DNA of 64,000 bases from Saliphagus infecundisoli (GTDB lineage: Archaea; Halobacteriota; Halobacteria; Halobacteriales; Natrialbaceae), in NCBI RefSeq assembly GCF_020177375.1, contig NZ_JAIWHV010000002.1:310001-374000 (forward strand). Reading direction: 5' to 3'. The position numbers were made by a program, and so were the translations under genes. Positions 17,201 through 24,968 of this stretch are shown one piece after another. The notes under the pieces were generated by a model. It searched no databases. It saw only the letters and a program-made list of their open reading frames with translations, and was not told the origin of the DNA. Within the stretch, counting starts at the first letter, position 1. Each line of letters starts with the position of its first letter.

Positions 17201-17894
17201 CCCGTTCTATGTCCCGAAAGCCCGAGACCTCCTCGTCGCCCGTCGCCTCGCCGTCCAGCATGATCGGCAGGTTCTCGGCGATGAACTTCGCCTCCTTGGC
17301 CTTGGGGGTGTACTGGAGTCCGGTCTCCGAATCGTAGAGGGCGATCTCCTCGGCGTAGCGTTCGACCTCGTCGCTTCTGGCGACGTACTGATCGACGCCG
17401 ACGAGCGCGCGGGTGTAGTCGGCGACGAGCACGGAGAGTGCCTGGGCAGTGCCCCCCGCCGACCGGATCGGGCCCGCGTAGTAGACGTTGACGAATTCGG
17501 TGCCGTCGTCGTTCGTGAGGAGTTCGACCCGGTCGATCCCCTCGATGGGGGCGGCGACGACGCCCTCGGTGAGCAGGGCGACCGCCGTTCGGACGGCGCC
17601 CTCGACCTTTCCAGCCCGGGTCTCGTAGTCGCCGACCCGTCCCTCCGCGAAGTCCTCGGCGAGCGCCAGCGCGGCCTCCTCGCGGCTCATCTCGCCTTCG
17701 AGTTCGCGGACGCGTTCGGCGACGCCGTCGATCCCGAGGATGTTCTCGACTCGGTCGGCCATGTCGCGGGCGACGGGGATCTCGACTTCGGGCTCGGGGT
17801 CTTCCCCCCGTGATTTCGCCCGGTTTGCGATCTCGAGGGCCTCCTCCAACCCCCCTTCGAGCCGCTCGAAGTAGCGTTCGTCCTCGGGGCCCAT
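14232..17894 (-). CDS. polC: DNA polymerase D (family D) large catalytic subunit DP2
   Basis: The 1220-residue DP2 subunit of the archaeal replicative polymerase; it acts with the DP1 exonuclease subunit and PCNA. The N-terminal part has VYYAGPIRSAGGTAQAL near residue 140 and the region up to 560. A disordered acidic insert lies at about 280-320 and a second variable insert at about 555-590. A zinc-ribbon cluster of paired CxxC motifs is at about 715-770. The catalytic NCDGDEDC is near residue 963, and a C-terminal zinc site (CLDCGAKF...CRECGG) is near 1130-1155. There is no intein at the NCDGDEDC site, a known insertion site in some haloarchaeal homologues. The start overlaps the DUF296 stop by one base (TGATG). 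Confidence 0.97.
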   Translation of the reverse strand: MGPEDERYFERLEGGLEEALEIANRAKSRGEDPEPEVEIPVARDMADRVENILGIDGVAERVRELEGEMSREEAALALAEDFAEGRVGDYETRAGKVEGAVRTAVALLTEGVVAAPIEGIDRVELLTNDDGTEFVNVYYAGPIRSAGGTAQALSVLVADYTRALVGVDQYVARSDEVERYAEEIALYDSETGLQYTPKAKEAKFIAENLPIMLDGEATGDEEVSGFRDIERVNTNSARGGMCLVLAEGIALKAPKIQRYTRELDEIDWPWLQDLIDGNYADGEETDESEADEEETGDGKGADGDGAEKPAKPVGPPRAEPSEKFLRDLIAGRPVFAHPSAKGGFRLRYGRARNHGFATGGVHPATMHIVDDFLATGTQIKTERPGKAHGVVPVDSIEGPTVRLANGDVRRIDSVEEAREVKNGVEAIIDAGEYLVNYGEFVENNHPLAPAGYAVEWWEQEMEAAGADVQALSDDPGIDLESPAATNALEWAKEYDAPLHPTYTYQWHDLPVDGFDALADAVSAGRLERAGERLVLEPDEAVREALETVVIEHRQREDRITVDDWRPFVESLGCVVRRPDGAGGGDSERAIGDGGVAADPSGEDGEDAPDGPRIERMWVHGDLSERAREWDGGENAIEAVDEVAPFTVRERAPTRIGNRMGRPEKSERRDLSPAVHTLFPIGEAGGAQRDVAKAGSHAETMSDTPGVVEVDVARNRCPKCHTETYKNRCPECESRTEADYRCPDCDRRIEPDEAGRVECDRCEREATCVEATEIDIDAEYRDALESVGERESAFEILKGVKGMMSADRVPEPMEKGILRAKHDVSTFKDGTVRYDMTDLPVTSVRARELDVDVGQLQALGYEEDVHGDPLTHEDQLVELKVQDVVLSDGAADHVMATADFVDDLLSQYYGLEPFYEIEDREDLVGELVFGMAPHTSAATVGRVIGFTSAAVGYAHPYFHAAKRRNCDGDEDCVMLLMDGLLNFSESFLPDQRGGKMDAPLVMSSRIDPAEIDDEAHNMDVVSEYPLEFYEATREMADPESVNVRIAEESVGTDGEYTGFAHTHDTSDIALGPDLSAYKTLGSMMEKMDAQLELARKLRAVDETDVAERVIEYHFLPDLIGNLRAFSRQETRCLDCGAKFRRMPLTEVCRECGGKVNLTVHQGSVNKYMQTAIDVAEEYGCREYTKQRLEVLEKSLESVFENDKNKPTSLADFMGPGPGEDD

Positions 17895-18313
17895 CAGAGC
17901 CAGAGGTCGAGGTCGGTGGTCTCGTCGTGCGTGCGTTCGAGGGGCTCCTCGAAGACCCGGAGGTGAACCTCGCCGGCGAACACGGTCGCGCTATTCAGGT
18001 GGCCAGCCAGCGTCTCGCCGTCGGGTCGCGAGAGGACGGCGTGGGTGTGAGCGAACCGGTCGCCGTCGAGCCACGAGACGTTGCCGACACAGCTTGCGAC
18101 CTCGAGGGGTTCGTCGAACTCGACGGGTTCGTACTCCTTCGTGTCCTGGTCGTAGAACCAGATCTCGGCGTCGGAGACGGCGCCGAGGGCGGTAAACCAG
18201 CCCGCGTCGGCGTCCGCTTCGGCGGCCAGCGACTCGATCTCCCCGCGCCAGTCGGCGCCCGTCTCGAGGCGCGCGACGTACTCCGCGCTCGAGTCGACTT
18301 CCCGGTAGTCCAT
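17894..18313 (-). CDS. PPC/DUF296-domain protein
   Basis: A 139-residue single-domain protein of the PPC (plants and prokaryotes conserved, DUF296) family. It starts MDYREVDSSAEYVARLETGADW, contains the core ALGAVSDAEIWFYDQDTKEY and the conserved histidine motif HTHAVLSRPDG near residue 94, then GHLNSATVFAGEVHLRVF. Archaeal and bacterial members form trimers, and DNA-binding roles are known only for plant AT-hook fusions. The ATG at 18313 is chosen over an upstream in-frame ATG because homology begins there. Its stop overlaps the polC start, so the two are probably translationally coupled, which suggests a replication-linked role (inference). Confidence 0.88.
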   Translation of the reverse strand: MDYREVDSSAEYVARLETGADWRGEIESLAAEADADAGWFTALGAVSDAEIWFYDQDTKEYEPVEFDEPLEVASCVGNVSWLDGDRFAHTHAVLSRPDGETLAGHLNSATVFAGEVHLRVFEEPLERTHDETTDLDLWL

Positions 18314-18424
18314 ACTCACGCCACGGTGAACGTCGGCAAAAAGTTCGGGGTTCCGGTCGAACCGGTTCGCCCCACCGGCAGCGGGTGTAGACAGGAACGC
18401 CTCGCGTTCCGGCGCCGCTGTCAA

Positions 18425-18444
18425 CCAATTTTGCACATAATTGG
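18425..18444. promoter_or_regulatory. inverted repeat, candidate operator of the dpp operon
   Basis: ccaatt (18425-18430) and aattgg (18439-18444) form a perfect 6-bp dyad around 8 bases. It sits about 50 bases upstream of the presumed TATA box of the binding-protein gene, a position suited to a transcription factor. It is in the 212-base divergent spacer shared with the DUF296-polC operon, so it could act on either side. Confidence 0.45.
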
Positions 18445-18495
18445 ACGATAAGGGCCAGTAGTGGCTGTTTTCTGTGCGGGACGGGGAACGGAACG

Positions 18496-18501
18496 TTTAA
18501 C
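18496..18501 (+). promoter_or_regulatory. TATA box of the dpp operon
   Basis: tttaac lies 25-30 bases before the ATG at 18526, the normal distance for a leaderless haloarchaeal transcript. This also supports starting the binding protein at 18526 rather than at the upstream GTG/ATG codons. Confidence 0.55.
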
Positions 18502-18525
18502 AGATTGGTGACCAAGGACAGACCT

Positions 18526-20658
18526 ATGTCGCGGAAATCGACAATGGATCGGCGACGATTCCTCGAGGCAGCCGGCGGAACCGCAACCGCACTCGCGCTC
18601 GCGGGTTGTATGGGCGACGACGGTGGCAATGGTAACGGCAACGGGAATGGCAACGGAAACGGCAACGGGAACGGAAACGGCAACGGTAACGGGAACGGCA
18701 ATGGTAACGGCAACGGCAACGGCGAGGCCGACAACGAGACGGACGGCAACGAAACCGAGGGCAACGAGTCCGAAGGGGGCGACGGGGAGGACGTAAGCAA
18801 CGTCCAGAAGGCCCAGAACGCCTGGAACCGCGTCGAGCAGAACCCCAGCCCCGACGCCGAGGACGTCCGCAACGAGGCCTACGTCGCAATGGAGGAGGCC
18901 GTCAGGGACGACATGGTCCTGATGCCGCTGTACCACGGACTGAGCGAGCGGTTCTGGTACGACTGGGTCGACATCGAGCCGATGGGCCCGCTGGGGGGCC
19001 ACCATCAGGTGTACAACACCGCCGAGGTCGATACGAGCAACGAGAACAAAGACGAGAACGTTCTGCGGCTCATCAGCGGGACCGTCTCCACGCTCGATCC
19101 CATCGAGTCGACCGACACCGAATCGGCGTCGAAGATCGGGCAGGTCTACGAGGGGCTGACGACCTACCCCGCGGGCGTCACGGAGATGGAGAACCAGCTT
19201 CTAGAGAGCGTCGAGCTCTCCGACGACGAGACGACCTACACGTTCACGATCACGGAGGGCGTCGAGTTCCACGACGGGACGGAGCTGACCGCCCAGGACT
19301 TCGTCTACTCCTGGCGCCGGCTCGTCGAGTCGCCGAACAGCCAGCGGGCGAGTTTCGCCCTCAGTCCGAGCACCGGAGTCGGCATGGAACACGAGACCAG
19401 CGAGGACGAGGGCACCGGGCCGGCGAACGTCGTCCCCGAGTCCCTCGGTGTCGAGGCCGTCGACGACTACACCATCGAGATGTCCATCGTCGGGCCGAAC
19501 CCGTCGACCATGGACGTCCTCACCTACGACTCGTTCTCGGCCGTCCGGCAGGGCTACGTCGGCGACATTCCGGGCGTCGACGGCGAGGTCGACCAGGAGA
19601 CGTTCGCCACCGAGGACATGAACGGCACCGGGCCCTTCACGTTCGAGGAGTGGGTGCCCGAGGACGTCGTGAGCGTCACCAGCTTCGACAACTACCACGG
19701 CGAGGCGGCCAGCGTCGACGGCGTCGAGTGGCAGGTCATCGAGGACGCCGAGGCCATCTGGACGGTCGCCAACGAACGAAACGTCGACGTCTTCGGCATT
19801 CCGACGCCGTACTACGAGGAGGGGAACATCGAGGCCGAGGAGGACGACCAGGGACGACAGGTCGGAACCTACAGCTCCATCGAGAACGGCGACACGGTCA
19901 ACTACGTCGGCGTCTCGGACATCTCGACGTACTACTTCGCGTTCAACGTCGCCCAGACCGAACTCGCTCCCCGACAGGCGATCGCGTACATCACCAACCA
20001 CGAGTCGATCGTCCAGGAGGTCTTCGCCGGGCGCGGGACCGAGGCGTTCAGCTTCACCCCGCCCGCGCTGTGGCCCGAGGACGTCGTCGCCTACGATCAG
20101 TGGGTCGAGGACTGGCAGTACGGCGCCAACCAAACCGACCGTGAGTCGGCGACCCAGGTCCTAGAGGAGGCCGGCTACACCGAGGACGATCCGTACTCGA
20201 TCACGCTGACGACCTACGAGGACCCGACGTTCCAGGACGCCGCACGCCTCATCCGCGACCAGGCCTCCGGGACAGGCCTTGAGTTCGAGATCGAACAGGC
20301 CCAGTTCTCGACGCTCATCAGCCGCGGCGAGGAGGGGAACCTCCAGATGTACTCGCTGGGCTGGATCTGGAGCTGGACCTCCATCGCGTACGGCATGTTC
20401 GGCTTCGAGCCGGCCAACACCGACACCAGTCGCATGCCCGGCGAGGCCAACGGCTACTACCTCGACTGGCAGGCGGCCGCGGAGGGCGAACTCGAGACCG
20501 GCGGCAACGGCGGTGCCGGAAACGAGACCGGTGGGAACGAGACCGGCGGAAACGAGACGAACGAGACCGGTGGCAACGAAAGCGACGGCATGGACGCCGG
20601 TAACGAGACGAACGAAACCGGCGGCAACGAGACCGGCGGCAACCAAAGCGACGAGTAA
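18526..20658 (+). CDS. dppA: peptide-type ABC transporter substrate-binding lipoprotein (SBP family 5), apparently circularly permuted
   Basis: A 710-residue Tat lipoprotein: MDRRRFLEAAGG signal with lipobox LALAGC (Cys28), then about 16 Gly-Asn repeats (18627-18720) and an acidic sequon-rich linker. Residues about 91-170 (AQNAWNRVEQNP, EDVRNEAYVAMEEAV, MPLYHGLSERFWYDWVD) resemble what is normally the C-terminal end of family-5 binding proteins. Next comes the usual N-terminal beginning (ENVLRLISGTVSTLDPIES), the body (GVEFHDGTELTAQDFVYSWRR, MNGTGPFTFEEW), and the region that normally precedes the C-terminal segment (ANGYYLDWQAA). The protein then ends in a tail with nine N-x-S/T sequons. It is the first gene of an ABC operon and should capture oligopeptides or similar solutes outside the cell. 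Confidence 0.88.
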   Translation: MSRKSTMDRRRFLEAAGGTATALALAGCMGDDGGNGNGNGNGNGNGNGNGNGNGNGNGNGNGNGNGEADNETDGNETEGNESEGGDGEDVSNVQKAQNAWNRVEQNPSPDAEDVRNEAYVAMEEAVRDDMVLMPLYHGLSERFWYDWVDIEPMGPLGGHHQVYNTAEVDTSNENKDENVLRLISGTVSTLDPIESTDTESASKIGQVYEGLTTYPAGVTEMENQLLESVELSDDETTYTFTITEGVEFHDGTELTAQDFVYSWRRLVESPNSQRASFALSPSTGVGMEHETSEDEGTGPANVVPESLGVEAVDDYTIEMSIVGPNPSTMDVLTYDSFSAVRQGYVGDIPGVDGEVDQETFATEDMNGTGPFTFEEWVPEDVVSVTSFDNYHGEAASVDGVEWQVIEDAEAIWTVANERNVDVFGIPTPYYEEGNIEAEEDDQGRQVGTYSSIENGDTVNYVGVSDISTYYFAFNVAQTELAPRQAIAYITNHESIVQEVFAGRGTEAFSFTPPALWPEDVVAYDQWVEDWQYGANQTDRESATQVLEEAGYTEDDPYSITLTTYEDPTFQDAARLIRDQASGTGLEFEIEQAQFSTLISRGEEGNLQMYSLGWIWSWTSIAYGMFGFEPANTDTSRMPGEANGYYLDWQAAAEGELETGGNGGAGNETGGNETGGNETNETGGNESDGMDAGNETNETGGNETGGNQSDE

Positions 20659-20669
20659 CCCCGTTCCCC

Positions 20670-20751
20670 GGTTCTCGCGAACTGACGGCGGTGTCGGTCC
20701 TCGACCCGACGAATCGTCGGTTCGATTCCTGTGACCCGCTCGCGAGAAACC
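20670..20751 (+). ncRNA. intercistronic RNA stem-loop between dppA and dppB
   Basis: Outer stem: ggttctcgcga (20670-20680) pairs with tcgcgagaaacc (20740-20751) with one bulged base. Inside is a second hairpin: tcga-c-ccgacga (20701-20712) pairs with tcgtcgg-t-tcga (20714-20725) around a single central base and one mismatch. Such structures after a binding-protein gene often stop processive RNA decay or partly terminate transcription, which keeps binding protein above permease level. It has a T-arm-like ggttcgattcc but no tRNA fold. Confidence 0.5.
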
Positions 20752-20756
20752 GAGGC

Positions 20757-20763
20757 AAATATA
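20757..20763 (+). promoter_or_regulatory. possible internal TATA box before the dppB leader frame
   Basis: aaatata lies 24-30 bases before the ATG at 20787 and directly after the intercistronic stem-loop. An internal promoter here would allow expression of the permease genes independently of dppA. Confidence 0.4.
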
Positions 20764-20786
20764 CCCTTCCATCGTAACCAACTACT

Positions 20787-20831
20787 ATGATGAACACGGC
20801 GACCGTTTTCCAGGCAGGTGGGCCGCTGTGA
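20787..20831 (+). CDS. 14-residue leader mini-frame overlapping the dppB start
   Basis: Starts ATGATG and encodes MMNTATVFQAGGPL; its TGA overlaps the GTG start of dppB (GTGA). The TATA-like aaatata lies at leaderless distance. The simplest reading is translational coupling that delivers ribosomes to a weak GTG start. It may equally be chance, as no ribosome-binding site is seen. Confidence 0.35.
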   Translation: MMNTATVFQAGGPL

Positions 20832-21901
20832 GCCGCTGGCGGTACTTCTTCAAGCGGCTCGTGCTCATGGTACCGGTGCTCTTTCTGGTGATGACGCTCA
20901 TCTTCGTCGCGCTCCGAATGGGTCCGCTGGACCCGGTCGCGGCTATCCTCGGCCCCGAGGGGACCGGCGGGGACGCCCAGGCGATCCGGGAGAGTCTCGG
21001 GCTCGACCAGCCCCTCTGGCAGCAGTACGTCGAGTTCATCATCGGCCTGCTGACGTTCAACTTCGGCCAGTCGTGGGTCATCCAGCCCGGCCGGACCGTC
21101 ACGGAACTCGTCGGGATCTACGGCCCGCGGACGCTGTGGCTCGGCTTCTGGTCGATCCTCCTCCCGCTTTTCGTCGGGATCCCGCTTGGCTTCTACGCCG
21201 GGCTCAATCCCAACAGCTGGGGTGACTACGTCGCTTCGTTCGGCGGGATCGTCTGGCTCGCGATGCCGAACTTCTGGCTCGCGATCATGCTCCTCGCCGT
21301 CCTTCGCCAGACCGCCGGCGGCGCCGGCCCGCTGGGCTTCGACTGGTACACGTTCGGGCCGAACGTCGAGAGCCTCATCGGCACGCCGCCGCTTGATTTC
21401 CTGGGCACTACCTGGGGTTCGCTGGGGCCGCTCCCGATCCCCACCGGGTTCGACCCCGATCTCGGCGAGCTGCTGGTCGCGATCAAGGTGATCCTCCCGC
21501 CGGCGCTCGTCCTCGGATCGGCCTCGATGGCCGCGGAGCTCCGGATCGGCCGGACCGCCTTCCTCGAGACGATCAACTCGAACTACGTCGAGACCGCACG
21601 GGCCAAGGGGCTGTCGGGGCGGGTCATCGTCTGGAAACACGTCTTCCGGAACGCCCTGATCCCGCTGGTGCCGATCATCACGAACGAGGCGATCCTGCTC
21701 ATCGGCGGCTCGGTCATCGTTGAAACCATCTTCGGGATCAACGGGCTCGGGGCGCTGTTCTTCAACGCGGCCGTCCAGGCCGACCTTCCGCTCGCCGGAG
21801 CGCTGATCTTCATTTTCACGATCATCACCATCGGGCTCAACATCGTCCAGGACCTGCTGTACACGATCCTTGACCCGCGCGTGGGGTACGACCAACAATG
21901 A
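20828..21901 (+). CDS. dppB: ABC transporter permease, DppB/OppB type
   Basis: A 357-residue inner permease with six predicted membrane helices: TM1 at MVPVLFLVMTLIFVAL near residue 14, the others between residues 100 and 345. The first cytoplasmic region has the DppB signature (AIRESLGLDQPLWQQYVEF). The ATPase-contacting EAA loop is near residue 265 (ETARAKGLSGRVIVWKHVFRNAL). The GTG start at 20828 is supported by the family N-terminus MSRWRYFFKRLVLM. The ATG of dppC overlaps its stop (ATGA), so the operon is translationally coupled. Confidence 0.93.
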   Translation: MSRWRYFFKRLVLMVPVLFLVMTLIFVALRMGPLDPVAAILGPEGTGGDAQAIRESLGLDQPLWQQYVEFIIGLLTFNFGQSWVIQPGRTVTELVGIYGPRTLWLGFWSILLPLFVGIPLGFYAGLNPNSWGDYVASFGGIVWLAMPNFWLAIMLLAVLRQTAGGAGPLGFDWYTFGPNVESLIGTPPLDFLGTTWGSLGPLPIPTGFDPDLGELLVAIKVILPPALVLGSASMAAELRIGRTAFLETINSNYVETARAKGLSGRVIVWKHVFRNALIPLVPIITNEAILLIGGSVIVETIFGINGLGALFFNAAVQADLPLAGALIFIFTIITIGLNIVQDLLYTILDPRVGYDQQ

Positions 21902-23616
21902 GTTACGACTACGACGACGACCGAACGCTTCGCGAACGAATCGAGGCGAACCCGCGGCCGGCACTCGTCTGGCTCGCCGGGCTCGCCGTCTTGCTCGCGC
22001 TCGAGCTCGGGCGGGTCGCGCGCGCGATCGTCTACATCGGCTCCCTGACCCGCGGGTTTCTCGGCGGCGCCGCCGGCGTTCCCGGCACGGTCGCCGACAA
22101 CGTCGCGGGCTCGCTCGGCGGCGCCGCTGGCATCGTCGGGGCCGCGATCACGGCGCTCCTCTTGCTTGCCGTCGCCGCCGTCCTGATCAAGTGGCTGTTC
22201 GTCCCCGTCTCGCTGGTCAACCGGCTCGGGCTCGACACCGGCGAGGGCAGGGACGAGATCATCGAGCGGGGGCTGATCACGGTCGCCCTCGCCGTCGTCG
22301 CGGCGCTCGTGGTCTTCACGCCCGTCGGCGCCGCCCTCGAGGCCGCGATCGGCTGGCTTACCGACGCCCTCGAGTCCGCGGGGACGATCCAGACGCTGAC
22401 CCAGCGGGACACGATCCCGAACCAGGGGTATCGAACGCCGGGGGGCGGCTGGGAGGGAACGTTCCTCGGGCTCTCGCCGGCGGTGGCGTGGGCGATCCGC
22501 GTGTTCGTCATCTACGCCTACTCGTTCGTCGTCGCGGCCTGGCTCTGGAAGGGGTACGAGGTCTTCCGGGAGCACTACCGGGAGGCCGACTGGACGCCGC
22601 GAGACGACAGCATCAACCGGTTTCGGACCCACTACTGGGGGATCTTCGGGCTGGCGATGGTGTTCGCGTTCGTCGTGATGGCGATCTTTGCGCCCTCGCT
22701 GGGCCCGGTTACGGCGGAGGCGAACCTCTACTCGCCGTACGAATACGAGTTCCAGTATCTGGAGGGCGGCGAACTCCAGACGGTGACCCAGGGTGACGCG
22801 AACCTCGCGAGTCGCTCCCAGGGCGGCTCGGACAACGTCGGTCCCCTGAGCTACGACCAATACGACCGCTGGCATCCGGCCGGCACCAACCAGGACGGGA
22901 AGGACCTCTTTACCTTCCTGATGTACGGTGCCAGGACGTCGCTGGTGATCGGGCTCACGTCGATCGGACTGGCGACCGCGATCGCGTCCGCGCTTTCGAT
23001 GATCACGGCCTACTACAAGGGACTGGTCGACGTGCTGACTGTCGTCGCGAGCGACACGATCATCTCGATCCCCGCGTTCCTATTGATCCTATTGTTGAAC
23101 GTGCTGTTCGCGGAGGCGGATCACCCGATCATGGACATCTACAACGGCGGGTTCCTGCTCGCCCTGATCCTCGCAGGGGTGTACTGGCCGGGGCTGTGGC
23201 GGTCGATACGCGGGCCCTCCCTGCAAGTCGCCTCCGAGGAGTGGGTCGACGCGGCCAAGAGCTACGGCCAGAGCCCCGGAATGACGATGCGCAAACACAT
23301 GAGTCCGTACATCCTGACATACATCATGATCTACGCCTCGTTGATGCTCGGTGCGGTCATCATCGTGACCGCCGCCCTCTCCTTCCTCGGGCTGGGGATC
23401 AGCCCCCCGACCCCCGAGTGGGGACGAGCGGTCAGTGAGGGGCGGCAGTACATCTCGGGGTCGTCGTGGCACATCTCGACGATCCCCGGCATCATGATCG
23501 TCTTCGTCGTCACCGGCTTCAACGCCCTGGGTGATGGCATCCGCGACGCGATCGACCCCGAGAGCGAGGCCGGAGACGCCAGTGCCGACGCGGCCGCCAC
23601 GGGGGGTGGTGCCTGA
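21898..23616 (+). CDS. dppC: ABC transporter permease, DppC/OppC type, with long N-terminal extension
   Basis: A 572-residue permease, roughly twice the normal length of DppC (about 300). The C-terminal half is canonical: HPAGTNQDGKDLFTFLMYGARTSL near residue 320, then five helices, the EAA loop (EWVDAAKSYGQSPGMTMRKHMSPY) near residue 445 and the DPRL-equivalent end GDGIRDAIDPE. The N-terminal 230 residues add about four or five hydrophobic segments with no family that I recognise. Its stop overlaps the next start (TGATG). Confidence 0.9.
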   Translation: MSYDYDDDRTLRERIEANPRPALVWLAGLAVLLALELGRVARAIVYIGSLTRGFLGGAAGVPGTVADNVAGSLGGAAGIVGAAITALLLLAVAAVLIKWLFVPVSLVNRLGLDTGEGRDEIIERGLITVALAVVAALVVFTPVGAALEAAIGWLTDALESAGTIQTLTQRDTIPNQGYRTPGGGWEGTFLGLSPAVAWAIRVFVIYAYSFVVAAWLWKGYEVFREHYREADWTPRDDSINRFRTHYWGIFGLAMVFAFVVMAIFAPSLGPVTAEANLYSPYEYEFQYLEGGELQTVTQGDANLASRSQGGSDNVGPLSYDQYDRWHPAGTNQDGKDLFTFLMYGARTSLVIGLTSIGLATAIASALSMITAYYKGLVDVLTVVASDTIISIPAFLLILLLNVLFAEADHPIMDIYNGGFLLALILAGVYWPGLWRSIRGPSLQVASEEWVDAAKSYGQSPGMTMRKHMSPYILTYIMIYASLMLGAVIIVTAALSFLGLGISPPTPEWGRAVSEGRQYISGSSWHISTIPGIMIVFVVTGFNALGDGIRDAIDPESEAGDASADAAATGGGA

Positions 23617-24968
23617 TGGCCGTCGAGCAGACCGCCGAGCGGACGGGAACCCGCGAAGAGCCGATCGTCACCGTCCGAAACCTCCAGACCGCCTTCTTCA
23701 CCGACAAGGAGGTGATCCGGGCGGTCGACGGCGTGAACTTCGAGATCGTTCCCGGCGAGACCGTCGGCATCGTCGGCGAGTCGGGCTCCGGAAAGAGCGT
23801 CACGGCCCGCTCGATCATGGGGTTAGTCGACTCGCCGGGCCGGATCCTCGAGGGAAGCAGCGTTCGCTTCCACCACACCGACACCGTCCGGGAGTTCGCC
23901 GACCGGTTCCCCGGACGGACCGTCGACCTCGCGGCCGTCGCCGAGGGACGCGACCCGGAAGCGTTATTCGCCCACGACGCCGTCGGCGCGACGCCCTCCG
24001 CGTTCGGCTACGACGACGCGAGCGAGGCGTCCGTCGCGGACTTCGTCGCCGCCGGCTACGGCGAGGCCCTCGGGATCGACCCCGAGGACTGCGTGTTCAT
24101 CACGGAGGGGACGGTCGACGACCCCCTGGACGGGTTCGTCGAGATCACCCGCCTCTCGGGGGAGTCCCAGCGCGCAATGCGCGGCGGCCGGATCGCAATG
24201 GTGTTCCAGGATCCCCTGACGAGTCTCAACCCGGTTTACACCGTCGGCAACCAGATCGAGGAGGCTCTCGAACTCCACCGGGACCTCTCGGGCCGGGAGG
24301 CGACCCGCGAGGCCATCGACCTGCTCGAGGCCGTCGGGATCCCTGACGCCCGCCGGCGGGTCAACGAGTACCCCCACCAGTTCTCGGGCGGGATGCGCCA
24401 GCGGGCCGTGATCGCGATGGCCCTCGCTTGCGATCCCGAGGTCCTGATCTGTGACGAGCCGACGACCGCCCTCGACGTGACGATCCAGGCCCAGATCCTC
24501 GAACTGCTGGCCGACCTCCAGACCGACCGCGACCTCGGAATCATGTTCATCACCCACGACATGGGCGTCATCGCCGACGTCTCCGACCGCGTCAACGTCA
24601 TGTACGCCGGCGAGGTCGTCGAATCCGCCGCCGTCGAACCGCTCTTTGCCCAGCCGCGCCACCCCTACACGCGCGGGCTCCTCGAGTCGATCCCGGGCCG
24701 CCAGGAGGGCGGCCGGCTCCAGACCATCGAGGGGACGGTGCCGACGCCCAACGAGCCGGCGACCTACTGTCGCTTCGCGCCACGCTGTCCCGAACGCTTC
24801 GAGCCCTGCGATGAGGTCCACCCGGTCTCGGTGCCGGTCAACGACGAGGACGGGGACCACACCGCCGCCTGCCTGCTCTACCCCGAGGACGAGCCGCGCG
24901 AGGCGGCGGTTTCGAGCCACGAGGCCCGCGACGATTCGGTCCGCGAACAAGGGGGTGAGCGGCGATGA
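23616..24968 (+). CDS. dppD: ABC transporter ATP-binding protein, DppD/OppD type
   Basis: A 450-residue ATPase. Walker A is GESGSGKS near residue 52, the Q-loop is in [12 protein letters not shown] near 195, the signature is [15 protein letters not shown] near 257, Walker B is [13 protein letters not shown] near 277 and the switch histidine is in FITHDMG near 312. The C-terminal oligo_HPY region has [15 protein letters not shown]. About 70-80 extra residues (about 80-180) lie between Walker A and the Q-loop, replacing the short connector of bacterial OppD. The 3' end overlaps the dppF ATG. Confidence 0.93.
   Translation: MAVEQTAERTGTREEPIVTVRNLQTAFFTDKEVIRAVDGVNFEIVPGETVGIVGESGSGKSVTARSIMGLVDSPGRILEGSSVRFHHTDTVREFADRFPGRTVDLAAVAEGRDPEALFAHDAVGATPSAFGYDDASEASVADFVAAGYGEALGIDPEDCVFITEGTVDDPLDGFVEITRLSGESQRAMRGGRIAMVFQDPLTSLNPVYTVGNQIEEALELHRDLSGREATREAIDLLEAVGIPDARRRVNEYPHQFSGGMRQRAVIAMALACDPEVLICDEPTTALDVTIQAQILELLADLQTDRDLGIMFITHDMGVIADVSDRVNVMYAGEVVESAAVEPLFAQPRHPYTRGLLESIPGRQEGGRLQTIEGTVPTPNEPATYCRFAPRCPERFEPCDEVHPVSVPVNDEDGDHTAACLLYPEDEPREAAVSSHEARDDSVREQGGERR

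Noticed and set aside
18627-18720. Possible CRISPR or satellite-like repeat
   Set aside because: The six-base period encodes Gly-Asn repeats in a lipoprotein linker; there are no spacers.
20701-20737. tRNA-like sequence with ggttcgattcc between dppA and dppB
   Set aside because: Looks like a T-arm, but no acceptor, D or anticodon arms can be folded around it. The bases pair instead into the stem-loop described above.
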